From Tyto alba (lineage: Eukaryota; Chordata; Aves; Strigiformes; Tytonidae): a stretch of DNA of 64,000 nucleotides. Below, piece by piece: positions 26,244 through 37,548 of this stretch. A program made the position numbers and the translations under genes. Location of the stretch: assembly GCF_018691265.1 (NCBI RefSeq), contig NW_024881296.1, forward strand, positions 12,989,427-13,053,426, given 5' to 3'. The number at the start of each line of letters is the position of its first letter. Positions within the stretch are counted from its first letter, which is position 1. Under the pieces are notes generated by a model. That model made no database searches and was not told where the DNA came from. It saw only the letters and a program-made list of their open reading frames with translations.

Positions 26244-27306
26244 TGTCTTGGGTTTGAGTGAGTGGTGGGGTTTTGTTTGGTAGCAGGGAGGGGGCTACAG
26301 GGGTGGCCCCCCGTGAGAAGCTTTTCGAAGCTCCCCCAGCTCCAAGTCAGCTCCACCTCTGCACCAGAACTGAGCCCATCAGCTGCACCTCTGTGAGAAC
26401 GTATTTAAGAAGGGACGTGGTGACAAGCAGTGGGACTTGTGAGGAGGAGTTGCTGCAGCACCAAGGTCAGTGGAGGAACGGAGGAAGAAAGGAGGGGGGA
26501 GGTGTGCCGGAGCAGAGACCCCCCTGTATCCTGTGGTGAGACGGCAGGGCGCCCCCCCCTGCCACCCATGAAGATCTACGGTGGAGCAGACATTGATTTA
26601 TGGCCTGTGGCTTCCGTTGGCTGATCAAGGTGCTGTGCCCGAAGAAGGCCAGGGTCTCGTGGGAAAAGGCAGCCCCGCTGCTGTAATTCAGTGCTGGGAA
26701 AATTGCAGCATGCAGGGGTGTCCCACGCCAGAGCAGCTCGGGAAGGGCTGCAGCCGTGGGAGGGAATCCAGTTGGAAAAAGTTGGTGACCCACGATGGAA
26801 CAGTGTGGGGAATGCTGCGGCCCATGGGAGGAATTCATGTCGGAGAAAGTTTGTGGAGGACTGTCTCCTGTGAGAGGGGGACCACGATGGAGCAGGAGGA
26901 ACAAGTTCCAGCAGCTCCTCCCACCAAAGATGGCAGAAGCAGCAGCACTAACTGCACCCCCCATTCCCTGCCCCTGCGCCGCTGGGGGAGGAGGTAGAGA
27001 TATCGGGAGCAGAGCTGAGCCTGGGAAGAAAGGAGGGGTGGGGGGAAGGTGTTCTCAAGGTGTGGCAATGCCTCTCACTGTCCTACTCTGTTATGTGTCG
27101 TTAGTGTCTGTAATAAATCTATGTTCTCTTTTTCTTCGCCTAACGAGTCTGCCTTTTGCCTGTGACCATAATGGGTGATCTGCCCCTCCCAGTCCTATCT
27201 CGAATCTCAAGCCTGGATTATTTGTCCCTTCTCATCGCTGGTAGGGAAGGGAGGAGTAAGCACCTGTGTGGTGCTCAGTTGCCCTCTGAGCTCAAACCAC
27301 GGCACA
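26244..27306 (+). mobile_element. Solo LTR of an avian endogenous retrovirus
   Basis: The element begins TGTCTTGGGTTTGAG and ends CTCAAACCACGGCACA. These are the TG...CA ends of a retroviral LTR and imperfect inverted repeats of one another. A TATA-like TATTTAA lies at 26402-26408 and a poly(A) signal AATAAA at 27112-27117, giving plus orientation. The 3' third (GCCGCTGGGGGAGGAGGTAG at 26978, then GGAGGGGTGGGGGGAAGGTG at 27031) matches text I know from ERVL-like LTRs abundant in birds. No gag, pol or env is present on either side, so it is a solo LTR, formed by recombination between two LTRs. I see no 5- or 6-base target duplication (TTCGG left, GTTAA right). Exact family name not assigned. 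Confidence 0.82.
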
Positions 27307-28130
27307 GTTAAAATGTATAAATGAAAATACACATTTTTTGTAAAACATTTGAACTAATGGATTTCATGTAGTGTAAAGTAGTTAAGACACTAATTAGTGT
27401 TCCTGACAAATGGTGAATTTTCAGCAATTTAAGGTACTGAAAATATTTTCACGTATTCTCTACCCTTACTACTGCCTTTTTCAGAAATAAAGCTACATAT
27501 ATTTATGTCTATATTTTTTCCCTCAACAGAAGAAATAAATGAGCAGCATCAGGAAAACGGGATTTTACAATGAGTTAGTATTTATCACACTAAACCACTA
27601 AGACTTCTTGCTCAGCTGGAACTGTGCACATTCACAGATGGTGTATTGGATTATAATTTCACAAAACGAGTTTACTCTCTCAACAGTTTCTCTTGCAATT
27701 GCCTTTGAAAAGTCATCTAAATACTTCCACAGTCTCTGTTTCTATTCCCCAAGGAGGTTCTCATATCTTTTCTATATGGCATTATTTTATTTTGCTATCA
27801 TGGAATAATTATATGTAGGAATTATGCTACTGAGCTATTATTTTTATTTTATATTATTTCAATTATTTCATTATAATATTTATATTCAGCTCTTTACAAG
27901 TCTTTTTTTTTTTTTTAATGCAATACCTTTCACATAGTTCATCTTCCCTGTACCTGATGCTTTTCATAACCAAACTATGACCTGTCATGGTTTTTTCATG
28001 TTCCTTTCTGAAGAACAATGGAAAGCAAAAATTTTTCCATGTTTGACACTTAGGTGATCCAAGATTTAATCAATATTAGGAAAATATTATATCTCAGGTT
28101 ATTGAACACCTATAAATACATCAGCTGTGA
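27307..28130. other. Non-coding AT-rich DNA
   Basis: Very AT-rich, with TTATTTTATATTATTT-like words (27840-27890) and a T run near 27903-27916. Open frames are at most 66 codons. No repeat family is recognised. Confidence 0.65.
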
Positions 28131-29110
28131 AGGAGAGAAAACCCCTCCCCCCACAGGAGAGCTTCACAAAGCCTAGAAAGACAACTTCACTTCTGCTGTA
28201 AGGAGAGCGCAACTCGGTGACCTGCAGCACGGGGTCAGGGGCTGGCCCTGGGCCTCTCGGGTTTTGGCACTGAGCGCCAGCCCCGAGCTGCAAAGGTGGG
28301 AGAAGGTGGCAGACCCACGTTGCTGTCACTGCAGTCCGTGCTGCCCACAGCCGTTCCATCTGCTGCCAGCCAGCGGCTGAGGAGGAGAGTTGGCCAAGCA
28401 TCTGTCCCTGGAGCAGACGCTCTCGCCCTCAGACTTGTCTAGAGAGAAAACGGGGCATTAGAGAAGATTGTCACTCGGTGGCCCGCTCACTGGCCTGGCA
28501 CCCGCGGCCACCACCTCTAGGTTGGGCAGAGCAACAGCGCTGACTGGCTGGTGACAGTGGGGCAGGCGCCGTCCTACCCAAGCTGTCCCTCAGCACCTTA
28601 GGAGGAGGAAGATAACCTGCATTCCTGGGCATGGATGGAGTCCCAGGACATTAGGGAGTCAGAGGAACACCACTGTGGTTAGAAAAGTGGTTTGGTTTGG
28701 TTTGTTTTTTTCCCTTTTGTATCTTGTGTTTACCTTTAGTATCGCGTGTTTACCTTTTAACTGCACCTGGAAGGCGTTTGCAAACCCGTGCAAAGCTTGT
28801 GCATTGCCAGCTATGCTCCCCAACAGAGGCACAGGAGAAGTGAACCTGGGCAACTGCGGCACCCCACCCTGAAGACATGCAGAAATTGGACAGCGACGTG
28901 CTATTTCTGAAGCTGGAGGAGAGACCTAGTTCAGTCAGTACCCCAGAGGAAGCCAAGGGAAAAACGGTGATGCAGGTTCCGGGGGCACAGGGGAGCCCCC
29001 CCAGAGCAGACCCCCCCACACCAGACCTCACGGTGCCCAAACCCCAGACTTATGGCAGCACCCGTGATGCTTCTGGAAGGCGACAGCAGTGAGAGGCCAG
29101 AGACGGTCCG
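28131..29110. other. GC-richer non-coding block
   Basis: This is clearly GC-richer than its surroundings, with several CpG but no canonical promoter elements. Open frames of 65-100 codons on both strands overlap and look compositional. It could be an old, unrecognised retroviral LTR fragment, a decayed CpG island or simply a GC fluctuation. A 20-bp tandem duplication lies at 28719-28758. Confidence 0.4.
28719..28758. repeat. 20-bp tandem duplication
   Basis: Two copies of a 20-base unit starting GTATC and containing GTGTTTACCTTT (28719-28738 and 28739-28758) match at 17 of 20 positions. Each contains the forkhead-like core TGTTTAC. Confidence 0.85.
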
Positions 29111-29229
29111 TGTTTACCCCAAATCACATAAGAAACCTGGCACCAAACAGATTTGTGAAATATGAGCAAGAGGGCACCCCATTAACCTTTCTGAACAGAA
29201 ATTTCTCCTCAGAGGCATCACCTGCAGAA

Positions 29230-29720
29230 GCCATCTGAAGCTCATGAGCCAGAGAGAAATATGTTGATGTGTACTATTTTAGAGATGAAACCGAACATTT
29301 GTTTCCTCAGCTTACCTGGACTCAAGATAAATGCATCAGGAAAAAAAAACAGCCAGTTTTATAGCTAAATTAGCAGGTTACAATGCTCAGAGCATAATGC
29401 AATGTTACAAGAGGGCTTTATCTGGCTTTAGGGCTTGTCAGTGTCATTATCTAATTCAACATCCAAGGACTTACATTAACCTCCCTTTGTTCTAAAAAGA
29501 AGGCCTCTCACTGATTTATTGATTTTGTTTGTACAAGTGGAAGGAAGCTTGTGGGTACTCTTTGGTGGTGGGACGCTACAGCTCTAATTAGGTCATCATC
29601 TCCTGGTGAATTGGAATGCGGATTGTTTCGTTAAACTTTGATATTTTCCGCACATTTAAGAAGTTAAAAAATGGCATTGTTTACTGCATACTTACGTTCA
29701 ACATATCTCAAATAACAGCC
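29230..29720. promoter_or_regulatory. Candidate conserved non-coding element
   Basis: About 490 bases of non-repetitive, balanced sequence have features typical of enhancers. They include AGTGTCATTATCTAATTCAA, GCTCTAATTAGGTCATCATC (palindromic TAATTA core), GTGAATTGGAATGCGG (TEAD-like GGAATGC) and CACATTTAAGAAG. Two minus-strand donor-like sites (29309, 29474) occur without convincing exons. Inference only, but among the best candidates here. Confidence 0.32.
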
Positions 29721-30779
29721 GATCCAGTTAACACCATTAACACAACAGTTACAGTGTTGCAGTGACACCTTTGCTACTGCAGACCTCTTAAAATAACCCA
29801 TTTTTATCATCTGTATAAATGGTGAAACAACCATCAATTTCTGAGAAGCATCACTCTTGTTCCCAAGAGATAAGTAATGAAGCGAACAAAGCCATATACT
29901 CTCAAAACAATTCTGCTAAGTGAATGCAAGTAAATTTGGTATCAAGCTGAACCCCTCACGTGGTTATAATCACTGTGAGGGTGACTACTGCTTCTAGCCA
30001 CGTAAGGAATGTCTAAGATGCTCAAATATCATTACTGGTTAATGACAAAACAACTCATAGTTACAAGTTCACTTGGCTCTTACTATCAAACTTGTGCAAC
30101 ACCTCAGATGGTTTAGTATGAACTACATATTAGACAGTAAAAAGAAAAAAAAAAAAAAAAGAATCTACAATCTTAAAAGTGAACCAGTAATTACCAATAA
30201 TTACTGTTCCACTGTAATCTCTATTATCCACAACATACCTTCCTGGGCATGGAAATGGGAAAATAAGGTAGTGGTAGCAATATTTAAATTAATACACTAA
30301 ATACATATTTACTATGTGCTGCTCTTGCAAAATCCTGCACACAGCCAAGCTATTTAAGCTGTCATTGGAATTGACACACTCATCAAAGCACCTGGAATGT
30401 AAAGATGTTTTGAAGAGGAGCTGTGCTTTCTCTTTCTTTCTGCCTTACCAGAGCTCTTGTGACTTATCAGTAAGATGTATACACGCATTTCTCTGTCATT
30501 CACACTTTTCAACATTTTACTCTGTCTACTTAATGCAACAGGTTAATCTTCATAAAAAGTCTAATGAAGAAGAAAACTAAAAGCTGTATGAAATTCAGAG
30601 ATTTGGTGTTTAGTAACAATACGTAGATTTACAGATCAGTAAACAGATAAAGCTACTTATTAGTTAATAAGTGGAGTTCTTTGGCATTTTTGTGTTTCCT
30701 CACACATTTCATGTGTCCTAGATGACAGATTTTACTAGCAGTGGTTCACCCCATGAAGGCTGCATATTGGAACTAGTAT

Positions 30780-30872
30780 GTCTGTATACACCTATATATA
30801 CGTACACATATATATGCACACTTTTCTTATATATACACAAATACATGCTTATTTACATATACATATATATGA
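30780..30872. repeat. Degenerate TA/CA dinucleotide tract
   Basis: Interrupted runs of ATATAT, ACACAT and TATACA alternate over about 90 bases. This is a decayed microsatellite. Confidence 0.8.
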
Positions 30873-33800
30873 ACACCCTTTCAGAGACCCAAATATACCA
30901 GAGCATTTAATAAGAGCACAAGAGGAGACAGGATATATATATAGACTTGTAGATATGAAGATCAGTCACTGACCCGGCAAGTAACTTCTTTTTCTTTGAC
31001 TGATTGTGAATACATGCTCTCCTTGGGTGTGAGTCATATATGGGACTACATCAGAAACACACACACACAAAGTAATGCAGATTACAGATAATTACAGTAA
31101 TTACAGATGTTTCGTATCTACAGGAACAAGGCTGAATCCGAAACATTAATACTACAGGAAAGTTCATTGGAGAGAGGCAATTTAACGGACTAGAAGACAT
31201 CTTTCCTAAATTGTCCTGTGTTATTTGCTAATTGGACAAAACAATATCACTCATGACCCCATCAAATTTCCCATTACAACCCAGCGGTGAGAAGGGCGAA
31301 CATTTGGGCTGTGGTTATATAGTCATCTCAGACACAGACATGGCTTTACCCCTGCAGTTCAAGCCCCACCCTTTCATTTTAGAGATGCATAGCAGAGCTG
31401 ATTGGGAAAATATATTTTTCAAACACAGCGGAAACAAGAGTAACCAATTTTGACACACCTGGAATTTTTGGTGCAGCCAAAGGTCTTTCAACTGCCTCAA
31501 AGTACTCCATAACCTGGATGTGGGAAATAGATCTGGGGCTTCAAAGACCAAAACATAAAGGCCTGATCTGTTCGATTCAGTTATGGGACTTCAGGCTGTA
31601 TCTTTCAAATAACAACATATCTTCCATCACAAGTTGGTTATTAGCTATTTTGTGATAGGGAGAGGTCTGTCTCATCCTTGTCTCTCTCACTCTACCCGTC
31701 TTTTCCCTCCAAAAGTCATCCAAGCTTTATGGGTTGAAAAAACTGCATGGCCACACACTTAGTACCATCAAAGCCCCAGGCGGAGCCGTCAGAAGGGCTA
31801 ACGAAAGGGTCTTGCCAAAAACACAGCTCACACAAGCACTCTGCCATCCACTTTTGGACAAAGTCTGCGAGGATTGCTCACACGACTGCTGTGAGGCGTT
31901 TAGGCTAAGCCACCCAGGCACAGTGAAGCAAATACGGAGAACCTGCACGCTGGCCATGGCCAGCCGTGGTGGGGTGAGAGCGGCAGGCAGACAGGACACG
32001 CAGCTGGTCACACCTTACCCGGCTGCTCTGTCTTTAACCATCTCAGTTTCTCCAGGGATGGTCCTGCCTCAGTCCCTGAACAAACATCGTGTTATAATAC
32101 TGGGGAATAAAAACCATTAATGGTAAAAGAGCTTTGGTTTCTGTCAGGCAGAAGCTCCTGTCTAGTCTACACACTTCAAGCACAGGTGGATGATGCACGC
32201 AGCACTGACCACCCCGCCAGAGGCAACTTGGGATTTTTTCAGTTCAGCCTGAATGGAGTAGAGCAAACAGGTAACATTCAGACATGCAGCTGCAGAAGGA
32301 ACCTGTATCAGCATATGGACATTCATTACTCAAAGTAATGAGTTACGAGTTCAGAGAAATAGCATTTGCTGGTCTTACCGTCCCTTAATCACGGATCAGA
32401 AGCAATAGTTGTTTATCAGAAAGCTGACTCTCACACAGCTTCAGCTGCCCACAGATAGCAAGCACACTTTTTCTCTCAAATACTACTTTTTCTTTCCCCT
32501 TCAGCCCTGCCCTGACTTCCTGTGCACCACCACCCCCCCACACCCCACCCCCACATCACTCCTCTGGATTTTGCATTCCTCCGTATACAGTTTTTTCTGC
32601 TAGGAAACATTTTATTACACCTTCCTTTGATGTTCAGAGTTTTCTTTAAATTCTGCCTGGATCTTTTTGGCTCTTGTTTCTTGAATTTGCCGTTTCAGTG
32701 AATCATGCGTGCAAAACCTTACTTGATAGACTGTGTGTTATGTTACCTCTCACTTTCCTCTGTTATCTTACATGTTGTCAAATCAGACTTCACATTATGT
32801 CACAGCTACTCTTTCTGAATGGTTAATTTTTCACTGAAAATTACACAGATGGTCAATTATTTTAAGGCTTGAATAACTGCCAATAATTGTAGTGGCATAA
32901 AGCTGATCCCCAAAGCCCACACAAACACAGAGAACACCAAAACCAGAAGACAACCCTGAATGTAAATTATACCAATTTTTATGGATGGCAGTGTTAAAAT
33001 GAATTTTTTTCACACTATTAAAAAAGCCTTCAATCATTACAAGCATGTATTTCTGTATATATGAACAAACAAAACTGCACATCTTAAATCCCCAAAGAAT
33101 AACTAGAGAGAACCAAACCAACTTAAAGAATAAAGGGGTTTTATTTATTTATATCTTTTAAGATAAACATACTACTAGTAGGTGGAGTAGGGTAACCATC
33201 CTTTAAAGTCCTACATGTATTTATCTATAAAAATTAATAAAACCCAAACGCTACTCTTGAAAAAGAAATGTCACCGAGAGAAGTGGGAAGTGGGTCACTT
33301 TCCATGTCCTCTAGGTTGTCAGCAGAATGGTCAGTGACTAATAATTCCTCTGTCAACTATGTGTTACCCATACACTGAAACTGGGACAAGAAGTGTGGAG
33401 CATTTCACATAGGCTACCAGAAAACTGGCTATGCACCGTGGCCGCCTCCTGTTGCTAGCTGTGTTGGGTTCCTGCTGCTGTGAGGGTGCAACGTGGTCCC
33501 ACCTACAAAATACCCCAAGGCAGAACCAAGATCAAAAGAAATCACCAAGTTTACATCTACGTCCACCACGGACAAATGTAACAATACACATACAAGAGCT
33601 TACTTAAATATACAAAGTCCTACAGCACCCAGCCAAGCCTGGTGCTGGTAAAATCTCCTGCTGCCTTCCCCTCCCTCCCCCTAAAAGCCCCATAAAGTTT
33701 TTATCAATTTTCCAAACCACCAGAGGTGAAAAATCTACATCGAGAATTATGACTTGCTGGTTTGCACAGGATGAAACAAAACAGTGATATTAAGAAGAAA

Positions 33801-36724
33801 ACAAGACGGCAATCTAGATCAGGCTTTCAACAGGAAGTATTGCCATAAAGTTGTCCAGGCACCAAGGTCCTCAGGGAGAAGTCTTTGATTTCCTAAAGAA
33901 TCATTTAGAGACAGATGAACATTTGGTTGCAAATCCATAAATAATTAAATAAGTTAATAATTAAATACATGAGCCAGTCCTGTCTGAACGAAAGTTTAGA
34001 AACTGTTGCAAGCAATTCTTCAATGACATTGACTTTCTTAAGCATAGTACAGACTTCCCTCATCTTTTTGTATTCCTTCTCCAAATGGAATGATGCAAAA
34101 CAGTGAAAAATGGAGCTTGTGATGTTCCACGGCAGGCCCAGAAAAGACTGGGTGCTGAGCCACAAATTTCTGGGGAGCTGTTCATGTTACCAGGACTTTC
34201 ATGCATACTCTAGGAGTCAATACCCCCAAGTGCCACCTCCATAAAATACATACCAGTAGAGTAAAAGGGAAAGAGAGTCCAGGCAAACTGTTAAGTATTT
34301 CTGAACACAACAAACCCTGCTATTATTTGAATCACACAAAATAAATGAACAGTAGCCAGCATAGAGATAGGCAGCATGAGGAAAAAGCAGTGTACTATGG
34401 GGGAAATCAGGCATGTGACAAAGAACTAAACAATTTTCATCAGGAATTAATGGGAACTCTTCTTCTAGTACTCCCATTCAGATCAATGCAGAAGGGCTTC
34501 CTGAGCAGACTGCCAACAGGATAGTGGGGGTCTTACAACTAGGTGACTGCTAATTGCTACCTGGACTGAGAAAAATTCTCCATTATTTCAGTACTTGAAA
34601 GAGAACTGGGTTAGCAACCTCCATATAATTAGCTTCCTAACAAGAGAAAGGATTTCAGATGTAAGATGCCTGAGGAGGAGGGAGAGAGGAGGGATCACTA
34701 TTTTAATTTTTCTTGTTCACTTGTTTGTTCTCTCCTCTCTCTGGTGACCTCCCTCCCCTTATTTTCCTATGGTCTAAGGGAGAAATGATCATTAATGGCA
34801 TAATGCATGCTATTATTTATTAGCATTGCTTTTCTTATGTTAACCTATGCTATCTTCTTGACTTCCACAATTCTGTCAGAGACTCACTATATATAAACAT
34901 ATGTCTATGAAGTACCATGATAGCTTTCCTGCAGAAGAAAACTATTACTACAGCTGTCCAACAAACTTCCATTAAAAAACTTTTCTACTACAGTATGTCT
35001 TTGTAGGCACTTTGCTTTTGCTAAATATTACTGACTGCTTTAAAACAATACTCAAAGTTTTTTTTTTCTTAAATCTTTTATTTCACAGCAACTTCCGTTG
35101 TAAAACATATTTTAGTTTTCTCACTCCTAAGTGTTGCCAATATTCATTCATACCATCATTGATAGTAGACTTCCACTGATAGCCCAGAATGACAAGATAC
35201 CACAATCACTTCACTGAGTTTTTTAACTGACTATTTAGACTGTATGACAGCATCAAACATGTAATGAACTGCTACTACTTCCATGACACTAAAAATCTAA
35301 AAATTAAATAAATGTCAAAATTAATTTAGTGTTGAAGCAAACGCCAAACTTTCTCAAATTAAATCTTATAGATTACTTTATCTCTAATTTCCAGTGGGTT
35401 TTGTAAATATTTAAGTTTTGCAAACACAAAATCAATGCAAAGTGCCTTCTCCCTCTCCTCTCGTTGTGCTGCCTTAGTTTCTCTCATTCACCAGAGCAGA
35501 ACCCTCCATGGCTCCACAAGCAGCTTATCCCATCTCACATGCACCCATCCACCCCTATAGAAAAATCAAAGCACCAGCCCCACAGCAAGTGATCCCTCTC
35601 TCTCAAGACAAAGGCCTACATAAGAGAATTACCTTCTGCATCTATGTGCCAACATGCAAGGCAAGTGTGGAAGTAACTTCAGTCCTCACTTCTTGGGCTT
35701 CTCCAGCACAACAACAAAAATATCTTACCACATACTCTAAATGACTAATGCCACTCAACCACTGAAGTCCTCCTGGACAATGCTTAAGATGTAAGAATAA
35801 GAATAAGGGTTGCGATAAACAGTTATTATCATATTTTATAGACGATTGTTTATAAGACTATCTGGTCTACTGGACATTTCAGTATTTCTCGAACCTTAAA
35901 AAACTTCCAAGAGTTCATTTCATAATCACTAAAGTATATTCCAGTTGTTGTCACACTTACTAGCACTGAATAAAAAAATAAAAGAAAAAAAAAAAAAAAG
36001 AAAAAAAGAAAAGACTTAGAGAAGAAAATAAAGGCTCACAGAAAAAGCAAAATAATAATAACAACAAAAAAAAAATTCAGATAAATGTCAGTATTACATT
36101 GCCAAGCAGGCTGAAATTACTGAAAGAATCACAGGACAATGAAACCTGAATGACAAGGGGAAAAACTGCTGGTCTATCAACTTTTTGCTGTCCCCTATGT
36201 CACCTACCTGGATGGTAAGAAGCCTTTAGCCTACTGTGCTGAGATCTGAATGGAAACAAATTTTCTGCCAAATCCCAGCATCTGTAAAACCAAAGACAAA
36301 TCTTCAGAACCGAGATCTAATTCTGAACTATTTGTCAATGGTCTTAGACACAGATAACATATACTTCTAAGCTCTTTGGTCTGAGAAAGTCTGTATTCTA
36401 GCATTTCTCTGTATGGAGAGTTTCCAGGAAGCTTTGGCAAGTTTTTCTTGTGTCACATAAACAGGTTTATCTATCACGTAAGAGTTTTGAATGAATGACA
36501 CAACAACATTTTATAAAAAAGTCAAAATCCATCTCATCTTCCATCTTTCCTGGCAAAAGTTGTCTTTTCTAGTTTAACTCCTTCATTCAGTGATCAGGAA
36601 CTACATCACTATTAGCTAAGTTTCACAGAAGTGCACACAGATCAGTGATGCAGATACCTCATCTTTTACCATTACTGTCTGAAGTTCCCACCAATCCATG
36701 CTCTTTCTCCAAACTAGTTAACAG

Positions 36725-36771
<47 letters not shown>
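36725..36771. repeat. Poly-A tract (A47)
   Basis: Forty-seven A form the longest homopolymer in the window. No AATAAA lies just upstream and no retrogene body or target duplication is seen, so it is probably a microsatellite rather than a retroposon tail. Confidence 0.95.
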
Positions 36772-36772
<1 letters not shown>

Positions 36773-37029
36773 AACACCAAACCAAAACATCCTGGTTTCT
36801 TCTTTCCTGTTTTTGTCTCATAAGAAGAGAAAGTTGCTATAAATCATACTCTCCTGCAATGAATGAAACAGTGAATGCAGAAAGACACTGCAAAGCTGAA
36901 GTGGATGTGTGGAAGAAACACTGTTTCTTTTCCTTTCTAAGAGCATATCACTTCATTCTAAATACTGTCTAAAAGACCAGCTTTTAGGCTCCTTGCATTT
37001 TTTATAAGAAAAATATTCTGTGAAAATGT

Positions 37030-37200
37030 GATCCACTAAGCAGCAATTCTAATTTACATAGCAGAGGGCTTTAAATGCCTGTCTCCATTTAAAGCCGTGT
37101 TCATTTAATGGCCAGTCAGCTCGCTCCTGCTCTGGCTATCTCTAGAGGGGAAAATGGATTCCCATTAACAAATCTCAGGTTGGGAGAAACCTTTGACCTA
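37030..37200. promoter_or_regulatory. Candidate element around a perfect palindrome
   Basis: Repeat-free sequence is centred on a perfect 11-bp inverted repeat (37067-37096). It also has GTGTTCATTTAATGGCCAGT-type AT-rich and balanced words. No open frame. The texture and the symmetric site suggest binding of a dimeric factor or a conserved element. Inference. Confidence 0.28.
37067..37096. repeat. Perfect 11-bp inverted repeat
   Basis: GGCTTTAAATG at 37067-37077 is exactly complementary to CATTTAAAGCC at 37086-37096, with an 8-base spacer. Each arm contains the self-complementary TTTAAA. Confidence 0.95.
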
Positions 37201-37529
37201 TGTGCAGGGTTTAGCAAGGTCGTCCTTCTCTGCAACAGCTACAGATGGGGGTAATCCTCAAGAGACTTGTTCCTGCTGTTCTCTTCTGATGAAGGAACCC
37301 CTGGCATCTCCTCTGCTTTTTATCACCCAAAATACAGCTCTCATCAATACCACAGGAAAGAGACATCTAACTTTTTTTAATGTTTGCCTTTTTTTTTTTT
37401 TTTTTTGTCCAAACACTAGGCCAAAATATGAGGATTGAATCCCGTAAGGTTTAAGAGTGAAGAGGACACCACCATTCAATGCCTCTTGGTAAAAGTTTGC
37501 AAGGTACTAGGAAGAAAGCCAAGAAATTA

Positions 37530-37548
37530 GGGGGGGGGGGGGGGGGGG
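37530..37548. repeat. Poly-G tract (G19)
   Basis: Nineteen G in a row. Long G runs are rare and can form G-quadruplexes; length is likely polymorphic or uncertain. Confidence 0.95.

Larger units (their letters stand above)
29721..37029. other. Non-coding unique DNA with microsatellites
   Basis: No gene is recognised; the longest frame, 128 codons at 31734-32120, has no family resemblance. Simple sequence includes an A-rich run (30140-30162), a degenerate TA/CA tract (about 30780-30872), (CA)5 near 31060, three near-copies of an ATTACAGTA-like 9-mer (31081-31108), A-rich repeats (35975-36075) and A47 (36725-36771). No retroelement is recognised across more than 7 kb. Confidence 0.6.

Noticed and set aside
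26467..26964. 165-codon minus-strand open frame
   Set aside because: It lies antisense inside the LTR, where GC-rich sequence lowers stop density; no motif is seen and overlapping frames are open on the plus strand too.
29305..29480. Minus-strand donor-like sites at 29309 and 29474
   Set aside because: Donor matches are good, but no acceptor of normal quality lies at a plausible distance to define an exon.
31734..32120. 128-codon plus-strand open frame
   Set aside because: It has no family resemblance, the antisense strand is also open, and the length is compatible with chance.
36600..36771. Retrogene with poly(A) tail at A47
   Set aside because: No AATAAA upstream, no coding remnant and no flanking duplication were found.
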